Shown here piece after piece: positions 21,561 through 32,817 of a stretch of 64,000 nucleotides of DNA. This stretch comes from Amphiura filiformis (taxonomy: Eukaryota; Echinodermata; Ophiuroidea; Amphilepidida; Amphiuridae): positions 34,031,887 to 34,095,886 of the forward strand of contig NC_092640.1 in the NCBI RefSeq assembly GCF_039555335.1. The letters are read 5' to 3'. The position numbers and the translations under genes were made by a program. The notes beneath the pieces were generated by a model. That model saw nothing but the letters and a program-made list of their open reading frames with translations, did not search any database and had not been told where the DNA came from. The first letter of the stretch is position 1, and every line of letters begins with the position of its first letter.

Positions 21561-22885
21561 CTGCAGATCACGGCTGAGATGTTATAATTTGAATGTATGA
21601 CACTCTTCCATGCCAAATTTGCTAAGCGATTTTTCACGACTAAGAGTTACACAAGAGTTACAGTGACGTCAGCAGCATCTTCTTACTTACCATACTATAA
21701 TACGAAGGGGTATGCAACACGTTATCACGTGACCCACTTTGACCAATCATATTACGTGAAATACATAACTTTATCGGTTCATTTTCTGACAGTTTTGTCA
21801 CGTTCCATGACCTTTTTCTGCGCGCGTCATTATGAAAAAACGCAAATTTCAAGGTCATCGAGTGGTCATCGGGGGGAGGTAAACAGAAAACACGGCACAT
21901 GTGATATGTCAGCGCTGTGCTAATCACCGGGAAAACAAAATTGGTGAGTACTGTCGGTTTTATTCAATATTATTATTATTTTAGTAAAATCTAAAGAGGG
22001 TGCAGATGTAATTTGCATGAAATTTGGGCATCGATAAAGTTGATTTTGAGGGCTTTTCGGCGCACAAGTCATGATCAATGCATTGGATGGTAAGCTTACC
22101 ATACATGCCATATCCATGTTACTTCATGAATAACAGTACTTCACATTCAGTGTTCATCATGTTCAATGGATTCAATGTGCGTGTGTCATGCATGATGCAT
22201 GGTGTGTATTGAGAACTGTGCTGTATTAATTTTGAGGTTAATGCTTGCGGATTTTACTGGCACATTTGTGGTTTGGACTCCCCTGGCCTGGCGCGCATGC
22301 TGGTATATTAATTTTGTCAACAAATGTGACGACATCACCACATGACCAGGCCGTGCCCATGTAATCATGGTAATGATGTATATGAAAGGTGAATTCAAAT
22401 TTGCCATCAAACCGCATCATTTTATATATCAAATTAAAGCCCTTCGGGCCTTGAGTAAAGAAAACCAAAACTGAAAACCGTTTTGTCATAGCACTTTCCA
22501 TAGCAAAGTTACATCTTGTCAAAAGATTGACTTTCATCAAAAAAATTCAGCCAACATTTAATGCATCAATTAAATAACGACACGGCATAGTCTCATGATC
22601 GAGAGTGCAGCTTTTCTCTGTGGAACTATTATTCACAATCCCTCTAAAATTCCATGTGCGATTGTCTCATAAAAAAAATCATTTTGGGTCAAGTGAAGTA
22701 GGTATAGACAACATAAATGTAGGTTTCCTTGAAAAATCTTTTCTTTTATCATGTTATGGAGTGACATGCATTGACGACATCGCCGTCGGGGCTGGTAGTA
22801 AATTCCAATTTTCTTTGCTTTACCTCAGTTGTTGTGTACACGCTTAATACGCTACATCATGGCAACAGGTACGCATTACATGTAC
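21561..22885. other. Unannotated stretch, possible 5' region of plus-strand exons
   Basis: More GC and CpG than its surroundings (21600-21950), with a CRE-like TGACGTCA at 21663 and a donor-like ATTGGTGAGTACTG at 21939-21952. This could be a promoter and untranslated first exon for the plus-strand exons from 25 kb on. The link is only positional. Open frames of 60-108 codons on both strands here have no recognised domain. Confidence 0.25.
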
Positions 22886-22915
22886 GCTCGAGCTTGGCCA
22901 AGAATTACTTTATTT
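22886..22915. mobile_element. Single end of the CTTGGCCAAGAATTA family
   Basis: GAGCTTGGCCAAGAATTACT matches the inverted ends of the element at 51503-51947. Confidence 0.5.
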
Positions 22916-23135
22916 ACTTGTAGGTCATGCCTGTTCCATGTGATGCTATGCTATGGCATACAGCTTCTTTTGGTTGATTGAGGTGTGCATGTGATGATGA
23001 AATGATATATGAATCATGGGAAACTGACTTCCTAATTACATGAAAGAGAGTCAAATCTGCCAGTGCAAAAGATTTAAGAGTATTTTGAAAATGTCCTTCC
23101 CATTTGTTACCAATTATACAATTGCCTGCCACTGA

Positions 23136-23450
23136 CAGTGGCGTGCATCGTGGTCGCCCCAACCCGGGGGCTGAAGAAGAAAAAATTTTGCCGTCCCTTC
23201 CTTAACAGCCCGAAAAGTGAAGAGCAAAAAAAAAAAAAGGATTTTAGGCGCTAGCGTCCCAAAAGCAACCTTTTTTCACAATTTTTTATGCTTTTTCAAT
23301 TTTTGGCGCCCTTTTTTCTTTCCTAATTCGTTTTGCCACCCCCTTCGTTTTTGCCACCCTTGTTTTTGCCCCCCCTTCTTCTTCCGCCCCCTTCGTTTTT
23401 GCCGCCCCCTACTTTGACCGGGGCTGGCACCCCAAAATATCGCATGCCTG
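23136..23450. mobile_element. CAGTGGCGTGC-type element, copy 1
   Basis: Begins CAGTGGCGTGCATCGTGG and continues with GGGCTGAAGAAGAA, AAAGGATTTTAGGCGCTAGC, repeated CCCCCTTCGTTTTTGCC words, and ends near AAAATATCGCATGCCTG. It shares this whole layout with 30057-30417. No clear right inverted end or target duplication is seen. Confidence 0.75.
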
Positions 23451-25036
23451 AAGATGCAAAAAAGATTTAAGTTAAAAGGTAACAGTTCTTAGCAAATTAT
23501 TCCAAGACCGTATCATGCGTGTGTGGTACAGGCGCAGACAAAGATGGTGGAATGGGGCATATGTACTATTTGTAGCGGGTGCGAAATGACACTGTGCCCC
23601 ACTGGGGCCAAAATGGATAGTTTTTAGTTTGGTACCGTTACCGTACCATCATGATTTTCCTCGTATTGGTCCTATGATCAGCTCGTATTCACAAGCAAGA
23701 AATTGGGCTGGGACTTTACCGGGGCGAGGGCCGGGATTATGTTGTAACTCACCCGGGATTTTCCAACCAGTAAAATGGGATGTGAACATGGCTGTGGTTT
23801 GCTAGTTAAGGATGCCCACATTTTAATATGGGGTGGGGAATCCTATCACTTGGCGCATACTTAAGCCGTGGATGTATATTAATATTCACTGAGTCGCCAC
23901 ATTAATATTACTGTTCATATAAATCCATTAACAAAAACAAAATCTTGGCTGTTGTTTCCACATATTGCATTAGGCCATGTATTTTCAATTTAGCGTGTCT
24001 TTAAAGTATATAGCTTGATTAACAAGACCACACTGGCTTCTTGACATGCATGTGCAAACGAGAGCCTGCTTTGCGCTTTTAAATTATTTATGCCAGATGT
24101 ATTGTTTTTTATTTTTACGTTAATTATTTTAACCACCCACCGATTAATATTTATTGCTGGTAGATTCATTGAAAATGTGCCTAAATTGAAATCCCTACTC
24201 ATTATTCTATAGCAACACCATAGAATTTATATTTTAAGTTTAAAATAAAAATTTGGTAAACAAATGTTTTGATATGAAGTTGAAACTTGTCCCAAAAAAA
24301 AAATAAAAAAAAAAAAAAAATATTTACTCTCAATTATTCTCTCTGCAGGAAACTTATTTGTTTACATTTCTAGCTGCTAGCTGTGAATTCCTGAAAATTA
24401 AAGATGTGTAAAAATCTAGCTTTCATAAGGCATATTGGAATTGCCAAATCAGGGAACCTATTCTATTCAATTGTAAGGATCACAAAAATATAAATATTGC
24501 GCCTCTACTATGGAAATAATGATGTATATTAAAGTGGCAAAAAAAGTTAACAGGTCAAGTTCTAATGGCAATTGCAAATCGGTTCTACCTCGGTAATTAT
24601 ACGTCACTGTAGTGATAGTAGTCACTGCTACAAAATATTCTTCTTCTCTTTTATTATATTTGCGTCCAAAGTTTGCGAAAAAATCAAAAACTTGAAATCA
24701 AATACAAATTTTGAGTTTTATTTTCTCCTTTTTGTAAAAAAAAATAAAATAAAAAGAGATAAAAAATGAATTTCTTGATTTTCAAAGAGGACACCGCGCA
24801 TGATTTTACTAACGCGCGCGGCGCTTAAGACACAGGATTTAATTAAGATCGCGTTAGGATGATTGTCAAAATGGGGGTGGGGTGAAAATTGAAAAATATT
24901 TGGTGAGGCACCATGAGGGGTGCCCAAGAAGGGTTTCCCCCTTGTAGTCAGAATTTTTTTTCAAAATATAGATCACAAACATCACTTTTCCCTTTATTTT
25001 ATCAATTTGTTTGTTTTAATGTTTGTTTGCACATAG
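23451..25036. other. Unannotated AT-rich stretch
   Basis: Poly-A tracts lie at about 24293-24320. A LINE-like or transposon-like fragment is possible near 23500-23800 but not identified. No coding signal. Confidence 0.45.
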
Positions 25037-25397
25037 AGATATTGACATGGCCAAGGAAATCAACCCTGCACTCTTCTTTGAGAATCTGCAACAGAGAATT
25101 GAGCGGCAGATTCGAAACAAGAATGCCTTCAGAAAAAGTTGCTGGAAGTGGAATGGGTGCACCAATGTATGTGGTTATGGCAGAGTCCATTTGACAATTG
25201 GAGGGGACAGTGTCTCGGTGAGTGCACACAGTCACAGAGCCTCTTACATGGCTTTCAAAAGAAAGAGAGAGTGTGAACTGCCATATGCCAGTGCCAGTGG
25301 CTATGTGAAGCACTTGCAGCCAACTATACCTGCATCCAGTAACAATTTGAGAGATGATGTAATAGTTTGCAACTCTCATAATTATACATGCATGTAG
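25037..25397 (+). CDS. HNH-like (His-Me finger) endonuclease-type domain, partial
   Basis: After an acceptor TTGCACATAG an ATG at 25047 opens a frame of 117 codons to TAG at 25395. It starts MAKEINPALFFENLQQRIER and reaches KSCWKWNGCTNVCGYGRVHL, then VSAHSHRASYMAFKR. The spacing CW.W.G...GYGR followed by AHR.SY matches the N-terminal half of HNH/His-Me finger proteins of the homing-endonuclease zinc-loop type, known in fungi, bacteria and some invertebrates. Two extra residues split AH and R. The usual second half (H.CHN..C.NP.HL) is not found: the frame ends VKHLQ... and CNSHNYTC, then stop. It may be a truncated gene, or the second half may be on another exon. A GTGAGT inside the frame at 25218 is donor-like, but reading through keeps the family motif. 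Confidence 0.5.
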
Positions 25398-25550
25398 GCC
25401 TATAAAATGCTCTTTAGTTATGCTTCAAGTGCTTCACTAACACAATTTAAAAATCCCCTCTCAATGTCGGCCCTAATTTCACAAGCAATGTATATTGGGG
25501 AGATAGTAGGTGTACAATATACCTTGTTTTGAAGTTTTGAACTCAAAGTA

Positions 25551-25888
25551 CCGTATTTCGTCAAATAAATGCCCCGGCGTTACATTTTCCCAAAGGGGGC
25601 GTTTATTCAAGATCAATTTTAGAACGATAATTCATGTTAAAATCATTAGGTAAACTAAAAAACTCTCGCTAAAATGACGAACTATGAACTAGAAACACTG
25701 ACTTCTGGTTCACTTCGGGTTTCAATCCAGATTTTCGCCAAAAAGTGACACTATTATCGACCACGTGAGCAACTTGGTAAGCTTACTACACAAGATAGCA
25801 TGGAAATATCGGCATTTTGAAACATCTTGGTTGAAAAAAAGTGGTGGGGCGTTTATTTGAGGGGGGCGACTATTTGACTGAAATACGG
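25551..25888. mobile_element. TA-flanked MITE with CCGTATTTCGTCAAATA ends
   Basis: Ends CCGTATTTCGTCAAATA and TATTTGACTGAAATACGG are inverted with few mismatches. TA lies on both sides (25549-25550, 25889-25890), as in Tc1/mariner-type elements. Inside, AAATGCCCC and GGGGCGTTTATTTGA also pair. Confidence 0.8.
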
Positions 25889-25890
25889 TA

Positions 25891-26848
25891 TGTATGCAAT
25901 ACATGCCCAAGTCCCTTCATTGGCTTGGACCTCCACTCTATACAAATAAACAAAAAGTACACAGAAAATAGATTCAGGCATTTGTTTTTGAATTCAAGCA
26001 ATATTTTAATACAATTTTTCTATCATTCAGTGTATAAAAACATTTGCAAATGAACAATAAAATGTAAAAATGTTACATTGTATCAAGCTATTTAAGTGTG
26101 TAATTTTGTCATTGCTATCAGTAGTAGATAGCAAAAAAGGCTAAATATGATACCATGTAAATTAGCTTATAAATTTGCATAGTAAAACCCCCTCAAAATT
26201 GAATCAAACCTGTCTAATTATGTTTATGTTTACCAGTATCCAAATTTATGATATATTATATTAACATGTAAACATAAAAATTCTTTAGAGTGCACGCCAG
26301 TGACCAGTAAATAGGAATCTCCTAAAATGTACATTTCAGAGACAGCAAGCTATTTGTGAGTCGCCATAAGCTATAGGGTGATCTAGTCATCAATTTTCTG
26401 AAAAAAACCCGATGGACTTCAGATGATTTCTCTGGACTAGATGTCTTCAGCTGACCTTCAACTTGCAGAAAGTGTAAGTTTTGAAGAGCTGAGTCGCTCT
26501 GAAGTCAAGAAAATGATGTTTTCCGGGACCATGTTTGTACAGAAAGTCAATGGAGGCTATTTACTGGTGTGCTGTGTGCACCCTTAATATATCAGTGTAA
26601 AGCTTATAAAAAAAAAAAAATGCTTATCCATTATCTCACAAAGTGAAATTGCCGCCAACAGCCCATTTGTGGTGTACGGTCACATAGCAAAAAGAAACAT
26701 TTTGTCTCAAAAACAAGAGATTTATAGTTATTGTCTCTCACTGATACCATCATATCATCACACATCCTATCTAGCACCTTTGAGAGCAATATGGTGCATT
26801 ATTGTACTGATTTACTATTTTGTGTTTCAAATTTTAAACAACATTATG
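25891..26848. other. Unannotated AT-rich stretch
   Basis: Intron-like sequence between the exon at 25.0-25.4 kb and that at 27.15 kb, if these belong together. No repeat family is recognised. Confidence 0.4.
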
Positions 26849-27004
26849 TGATGCGATCAAGCAAAATCAGTCGGAACTCGGAAATATTGATTTTGAGATA
26901 TAGCTAAACAAAGAAAATATTTCCTTTTTTGCCTCTTGTTTTGGAAACTCCTTAATTGCTCATATCTTTGGAAATGTTCCGACTGATTTTGCTTGATCGC
27001 ATCA
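26849..27004. mobile_element. Small hairpin MITE
   Basis: TGATGCGATCAAGCAAAATC at the left pairs with GATTTTGCTTGATCGCATCA at the right. The stem extends through CAGTCGGAAC, and the inner GAAAATATTTCC is itself self-complementary. Confidence 0.8.
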
Positions 27005-27150
27005 CCTACATTGCACTGGCCTGGGTACCGTATATGTAGGACATCATGCCACAAAATGATATGTCTGGTCCTCACCTCATATACTCCCAAAGTAAAAAGT
27101 TAACTTTTATGCAGTTAATAATCACATTGCCCATGTTCTTATTATTTCAG

Positions 27151-27239
27151 ATCTTCATGACTTGCTCAGTCAATTGAAGAAAGTTGACAAACATTATACA
27201 GAGACAGAGAGAAATTGTGCAGAGGAACTAAAACAAAAG
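27151..27239 (+). CDS. Spliced exon encoding a charged helical segment
   Basis: A textbook acceptor (TTATTATTTCAG) and a donor AAAAG/GTAAAG enclose 89 bases. Only one frame is open: LHDLLSQLKKVDKHYTETER then NCAEELKQK, phase 2 in and phase 0 out. Charge pattern and leucine spacing suggest a helix or short coiled coil. No family is recognised. It is on the same strand as the HNH-like frame 1.8 kb upstream and may be its next exon, but no donor matching its phase is evident there. Confidence 0.55.
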
Positions 27240-27679
27240 GTAAAGTCAAGGGTGAAATTAACTGCTTTTCATCCAGAACTCAGTTTTGGAGAAAAAAGTG
27301 AGTCATGGACCTAGTTCACCAAATGTTAGCTAGAACCAGGATTTACTCTGAGCTTACCAGGACTCACTTTTTTCCATGTTTTTTAGGGAATTTAAAGTAT
27401 TTGGAAATGCTATCTAGACAAACCATTGCCAGCCAGGGGTAGCATTAATGTCAAAGATTAAGGGATCCAAATGGACCCTTACAGTAAATCCAAAATTAAG
27501 GGTCAACGGTAAGCAAATTTTAGGTTCCAAAACCCGTTCAATATATTTACAATTAAAAATTAACTTAATGTGAAATGCATTGTGTAAACTAAATCAAACC
27601 ATTAGTTGAGCTTAGCTAACATGCGGTTAAAATCTCTACATATTCTGCTCTGTATTTGTCAGGAAATACACAGTATTAA
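27240..27679. other. Intron-like stretch
   Basis: No exon or known repeat recognised. Confidence 0.4.
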
Positions 27680-27832
27680 CAGTGGCGGCACCAGGAATTT
27701 TTTCAGGGGGGGGCATTAGGCATAAAAGTGAATTTCGGGGGAGGAATCGACAGAAATTTATGTAATTGGGGTTTTTGCTTCAAAACTGGGGAAAGAAAAT
27801 GCCCCCACTTCCCTCCCGTAGAGCTGCCACTA
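27680..27832. mobile_element. CAGTGGCGG-type (hAT-like) MITE, copy 1
   Basis: Starts CAGTGGCGGCACCAGGAATT and ends GAGCTGCCACTA. The flanks AGTATTAA and TGTATTAA agree at 7 of 8 positions, fitting an aged 8-bp target duplication. Related copies lie at 43684-43907 and 54978-55156. Confidence 0.8.
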
Positions 27833-28084
27833 TGTATTAAACAATGTCTTTAATGCTTGGTTGGTAGGTATGGAGAAGAAGAATTTTTGTGGAAATTTTA
27901 TTTATGCTTGCCAAGTTACTAAAATTCATTCCAAGAGTCAAGAGAGAAATATTCACATGCGATGATGTGACTGGGCTTTCCGAAATAACAGAGGACCAAA
28001 GAATGTACAGAGTAAAGTGAAGAGGGGTAAGGTACATGGTGGGGAAATAGTGAGGGTGGTGGGGTAATGGGGTAGGATAAGGTG

Positions 28085-28660
28085 GTGATTTAGGGATTCA
28101 ATCATGTTTCACCGTTGTTCGTTACAGATTAACAACAATGCGTCTAAAACAAACTTGTGCTTCAAACTACATATTAATATTTTTAAGTTGCCCATGACAT
28201 GGTGTATTATTTCTTTAAGGGGGTACTACACCCCTGCCAAATTTTGTGTTGCCTATTATTGCATTTTTCTCAAAAATTATAGCGCATTAGTGACAAGTAA
28301 GATATGTATATTATAGGGGCAAGGACTACAACTACTGCACGGAAATTTTATTCCAACACAGACAACAGTTGTGGAGTTACAGTCAAAAATGAGGGAAAAC
28401 CAATATTTGATCAATAAATCAATAACTACTTGCCCTGAGTTCCTGAATTTTTAATGTAGTAGTTGTAGTCCTTGCCCTTTAATATACATATCTTACCTGT
28501 CACCAATGTGCTATAATTTTGATAAAAATGCAAAAATAGGCACAAAATTGGGCAGGGGTGTAGTACCCCCTTAAAGAAATAATGCACCGTGTACAAATCA
28601 TGATGTAAGTCTCAATAATATGTAGTTTGAAGCACAAGTTTGTTCCCAATTCACATACAC
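28085..28660. mobile_element. Palindromic element that received a TTAA-type MITE
   Basis: The arm ACAAACTTGTGCTTCAAACT (28148) pairs with AGTTTGAAGCACAAGTTTGT (28624). Between them lies the TTAA MITE 28215-28574, whose TTAA sits inside the symmetrical TATTATTTCTT / AAGAAATAATG. The left head (GATTCAATCATGTTTCACCG) is shared with the element starting at about 55736. Confidence 0.7.
28215..28574. mobile_element. TTAA-flanked palindromic MITE, copy 2
   Basis: TTAAGGGGGTACTACACCCC at the left and GGGGTGTAGTACCCCCTTAA at the right. Long complementary arms (TGCATTTTTCTCAAAAATTA and partner) pair around about 28395. Same family as 505-866 and 56673-57030. Nested in the palindromic element 28085-28660. 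Confidence 0.88.
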
Positions 28661-28892
28661 ATCGTTCATCCTGTCAAGTTTGTTTTGATCCAAGCGAGGT
28701 CATTTTAAATGTCGCGCCAGTCTAATTGGACTGCTCATGCACATTAGGTACAATTAGTTATTGAAGCAGACAATTGGGTTGCTTGATCTGAGCATGCATG
28801 CACATAAATCCGTAACAGACCTGGCTCATTGCACATGGTGAATTCCGATCCCTGTTGGGGTTTTTTTGTCTCAGGTGCTGAGGTAATAGTAG

Positions 28893-30650
28893 ATGGTAAT
28901 GTGGTTATATAATAGTGGGTGGCGGGGGTAAGGGTGGTGATGGAGTAGGGTTGTTGCCTTGTCAGGGTAAGTTGGTGGCATGTTAGGGTGGTGGGGTAGG
29001 GTTGTCTGGGTGGTAATAGTGGGTGGTGATGTAAGGTTAGTGGGGTAATAGTGGGTGGTGGAGTCATAGTGGGTGGTATTGTAATTATAGTTGGTGGGGT
29101 CATAGTGGATGGTGGTTATATTTCCCCCTACATGTAGTCCATACTTGACATTCTAGTCAGAACAGATCGAGAAACAAAGTCAAAGCCAACACATGACTCA
29201 ACCAAACAATGTGTGACACCTATCAACTTAAGTTGGTAAGTTGGTGGCGGGTTGTCTGGGTGGTGGTGTAAGGTTAGTGGGGTAATAGTGGGTGGCAGGT
29301 TAGGTGGTGGGGTAGGGTTGTCTAGGTGGTAATAGTGGGTGGTGGTGGTGTAAGGTTAGTGAGGTAATAGTGGGTGGCAGGTTAGGGTGGTGTGGTGGGT
29401 TGTCTGGTGATAATAGTGAGTGGTGGTGCAAGGTTAATGGGGTAATAGTGGGTGGCAGGTTAGGGTGGTGGGTAGGGTTGTTTGGGTGGTAATAGTGGGT
29501 GGTAGTGCAAGGTTACTTGGGGGTAATAGTGGGTGGCAGGTTAGGGGTGGGTTGGGTTGTCTGGGTGGTAATAGTGAGTGGTGGTGCAAGGTTAATGGGG
29601 TAATAGTGGGTGGCAGGTTAGGGTGGTGGGTAGGGTTGTTTGGGTGGTAATAGTGGGTGGTAGTGCAAGGTTACTTGGGGGTAATAGTGGGTGGCAGGTT
29701 AGGGGTGGGTTGGGTTGTCTGGGTGGTAATAGTGAGTGGTGGTGCAAGGTTAAGTGGGGTAATAGTGGGTGGCAGGTTAGGGTGGTGGGGTAGGGTTATT
29801 TGGGTGGTAATAGTGGGTGGTATAGTGCAAGGTTACTTGGGGGTAATAGTGGGTGGCAGGTTAGGGGGTGGGTTGGGTTGTCTGGGTGGTAATAGTGAGT
29901 GGTGGTGCAAGGTTAGTGGGGTAATAGTGGGTGGCAGGTTAGGGTGGTGGGGTAGGGTTATTTGGGTGGTAATAGTGGGTGGTATAGTGCAAGGTTACTT
30001 GGGGTAATCATGGGTGGCAGGTTAGGGTGGTGGGGTAGGGTTGTCTGGGTGGTAATCAGTGGCGTGCCGTGGCCGCCCCAACCCCGGGGGGCTGAAGAAG
30101 AAACAATTTTGCCGCCCCTTCCTTAACAGCCCGAAAAGGTTAACCCAAATTTTTTCACGGTCGTTTGAAAAAGTGAAGAGAAAGAAAAAAAAAAGGATTT
30201 CAGGCGCTAGCGCCCTGAAAGCAACATTTTTTCAAAAATTTTTATGCTTTTTCAATTTTGTACGCCCTTTTTTCTTTGCTAATTTGTTTTGTCGCCCCCT
30301 TCGTTTTTGCCGCCCCTGTTTTTGCCGCCCATTCTTCCGCCGCCCCTTCGTTTTGCAGCCCCCTTCTTTGACCCCGGGGGGCTGGCGCCCCCAAAGCCCC
30401 CCCCAAAATATGCGCATGGTAATGGTGGGTGGTGGTGCAAGGTTAGTGGGGTAATAGTGGGTTGCAGGTTAGGGTGGTGGGTAGGGTTGTCTGGGTGGTG
30501 GTGGTGGGGTAGGATTGTCTGGGTGGTAATAGTGGGTGGTGGTGTAAGGTTAGTGGGGTAATAGTGGGTGGCAGGTATAGGTATAGTGGGGTAGGGTTGT
30601 CAGGGTGGTAATAGTGGGTTGTGGTGTAAGGTTAGTGGGGTAATAGATCC
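28893..30650 (+). repeat. G-rich dimeric minisatellite
   Basis: The unit, about 80 bases, is rich in GGGTGGTAATAGTGGGTGG, GGGGTAATAGTGGGTGGCAG and GGTGGGGTAGGGTTG. From 29452 the word GTGGCAGG recurs at steps of 81, 77, 81, 78, 84, 78 and 83 bases, an alternation that points to a two-unit (about 160-bp) higher-order repeat. Long GGG-spaced runs on the plus strand could form G-quadruplexes. Open frames across it are low-complexity artefacts. A transposon sits inside at 30057-30417. Confidence 0.9.
30057..30417. mobile_element. CAGTGGCGTGC-type element, copy 2, inside the minisatellite
   Basis: Starts CAGTGGCGTGCCGTGG after GGTGGTAAT and ends near AAAATATGCGCAT before GGTAATGG, so a short duplication of GGTAAT is likely. 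It contains the same words as copy 1 at 23136 (GGATTTCAGGCGCTAGCGCC, CCCCTTCGTTTTTGCC). Minisatellite resumes directly after it. Confidence 0.8.
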
Positions 30651-30924
30651 AATTTTTGTAGCTTATAATTGATGATATTGTGCTCCAAAGCTGAAATAAT
30701 GCACTGATAGAGACTTTATGAAAGATTTCCAAATATCTGTGAAGCCAATGGTGGCGAAAGCGCAGGCAAGACTAGTGATTCAAGTACTGTTTATGTGTAA
30801 AAAGGCTGATGTAGTAAGCATGCTGACAAGCACCATTAAATCACACAAGATTGGGTGGATTGGTAATTGTGGTCAATACTTAATAACATATATATTAATG
30901 TGTTTTTACTTTTTCTGTCTACAG

Positions 30925-31003
30925 AAATTACATTGAATGTGAATACTACTTCAGGCTAGACAGCTGGCAGCGAATGCAAATGTATTCTTTTATGCCAAAG
31001 AAG
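30925..31003 (+). CDS. Spliced exon, unrecognised product
   Basis: A strong acceptor (TTTTTCTGTCTACAG) and a donor AAGAAG/GTAGGT enclose 79 bases. The open frame is NYIECEYYFRLDSWQRMQMY then SFMPKK, with one leading base (so it needs an upstream exon ending in phase 2) and phase 0 out. It does not join in frame directly to the 27151-27239 exon, so an exon is missing between them or they belong to different transcripts. Aromatic and charged residues give a protein-like composition. No family is recognised. Confidence 0.5.
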
Positions 31004-32104
31004 GTAGGTAAATTATAATATTCAAATTTATCACAAAAGTCTGGTGACTTTTTCCTCAAAATGTAGTCCGGAACAGTATGCTGAAATGGTACTAGATCTA
31101 GCCAACACACAGTCACCATCAAAAATGGCAGCCTTTTACGTAAGGTTGGCTTGAAAACAAAGGCAGACCTGAAGGGGAGAATCTTGAGTAGCAGCTTACT
31201 GATACACTGAGGTCAAAGGTCATTTGACATCAACTTTTAAATATGCTGAAAATCTGGTATCACAGGAACAGTTCACATCCAATTGCAATCAAGCTTGAAC
31301 CAAAGCTGTATTATGGGAGCTTTCATGTAATGGGGCATTCAAGGTCACATATTGGGGTCAAAGGTTATTTGAGGTCAACTTGTAAAATTGGCCTGGAAAT
31401 GAACAAAAGTGTTTCACAAAATTGCAAAAAAAATGTTTCACATGAATATTACTATGTGTAGTGCTCACTACTGATATCTTCGGATGACCTATCTCGGACC
31501 GCTGTCCCAATTTTTAATACCCTGCTCATGTACAATATTTGCAAAATTATAATACACTTAGGAAAAAAAAAAAAGGCATTTTTATGGTACGTATTTTGAG
31601 AAAAACAATCTGAATTTCCGCATTTCTTTTTTGGCCTTAGCATTGAAAACAAGCTATAATATGGATATCACAAACAGTGTCCAAATATAAAGCGTGGTCA
31701 GTCACTGATAAAAAGGGTGGGTTTAGAAATCAACAATTGCAATCTCAAAGCTTACTGCAATTTCCAATTGAATGACACTTAAATGAAACAAAAAAACACA
31801 TTGAAATCCAATTCTGTTCTCTTTGGATGCAATCTGCACCTCCTGGACCACCATAACCAGTTAAGTAACCACGCATAGAAAGGGTGGGTTTCGGAGTTTT
31901 GGTATAAAGGGTATAAAATAAAAAGGGTGGGTGTGAAATAAAAAAGGGTGGCTTGTATCCCCACTGCCAACTATGTGTACTGACTTAAAAATCTCTTTAA
32001 TCTCAAATTAACTGACTGCAATGCAATGTACATGTACTCTTTATTGAACATATCTCAAGAAGAAATTCCTTTCATCAAAATAGTCCACTTTTTTTTTTTG
32101 ATAG
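31004..32104. other. Intron-like stretch with transposon scraps
   Basis: AAAGGGTGGGTTT words recur at 31715-31950, an unassigned repeat. No exon is seen. Confidence 0.4.
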
Positions 32105-32202
32105 GTAATGCTGCACTTTGTTCTACTGGTGATTTTGTTACTGTGAAGGTGCCCAGCTGGGTCAGAGAGGCAATGTCACAACAACAATTATCTAATACAT
32201 AG
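32105..32202 (+). CDS. Possible terminal exon (alternative 1)
   Basis: A pyrimidine-rich acceptor (TTTTTTTTTTGATAG) is followed by a frame open only with two leading bases: NAALCSTGDFVTVKVPSWVR, EAMSQQQLSNT, stop TAG at 32200. The composition is protein-like. It needs a preceding exon ending in phase 1, which the 30925-31003 exon does not provide, so it may follow an unseen exon or be spurious. Confidence 0.35.
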
Positions 32203-32622
32203 CTTGTGTGAGTATAATGACTATCATGATTCTTAAATGATCTTAGTAAATTTTAACAAAATATCACTATAATGTTAAACTGTGATATGTTTGATGCCAC
32301 CAAGAAATTGATGTATTAAATGATATGTATCTATATTGTAATTAAAAAGAAATAACATCATGCTTTGACTGCAATTATATTTTGACAAAAACCCAAATAC
32401 CACAGTATCATGTCATGTACGTACACCTGGCATGTACACAAGAGAAGTTCTTCATTGGTTGATCATCAGGGCAGTGACCTTCAGAGCCTTATTTCACCAT
32501 ATATCAAGATGAGCACTAAATAATTGCTGAATGTATTAATGTAAATGTAATAGTAATGGCTTATTGTCACATTTGTAAGTTTCTAAAGTGGCGATATTCT
32601 CATTTTCTGTATCTTTATACAG

Positions 32623-32817
32623 GTTGTGAAAAGGACAGATGACACAGTCCAGGTCAGATTTATGGAGAAAGTATCTCTAAAGCCATCAAGTGGAAGATGT
32701 TGTTTATCTTTTGCAACCTCCAGCTATTGCAATGAAAGGCAGGGTTGTAGAAAATATGTTGCTGGTCACTTCTCCCTGATAAAGCAAAACAAAAGAATCA
32801 TATTAATCAGACAATGA
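32623..32817 (+). CDS. Possible terminal exon (alternative 2)
   Basis: An acceptor (TTCTGTATCTTTATACAG) opens a phase 0 frame of 64 residues to TGA: VVKRTDDTVQVRFMEKVSLK, then SSGRCCLSFATSSYC and a basic end. Its phase fits the donor at 31003, giving ...SFMPKK joined to VVKRTDD. The last third (QNKRIILIRQ) is less convincing, and no clear polyadenylation signal follows. No family is recognised. Confidence 0.4.
   Translation, partial: VVKRTDDTVQVRFMEKVSLKPSSGRCCLSFATSSYCNERQGCRKYVAGHFSLIKQNKRIILIRQ

Noticed and set aside
22186-22540. 100-codon minus-strand frame
   Set aside because: Contains AT-rich repeat-like sequence (AAAGCCCTTCGGGCC) and no domain; judged chance.
25218-25223. GTGAGT donor inside the HNH-like frame
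   Set aside because: Splicing there would remove the AH..RASY motif that continues the family pattern, so reading through is preferred.
29465-30007. Glycine/valine/tryptophan-rich frames on the plus strand
   Set aside because: They follow the G-rich minisatellite, repeat with its period and have no splice or domain support.
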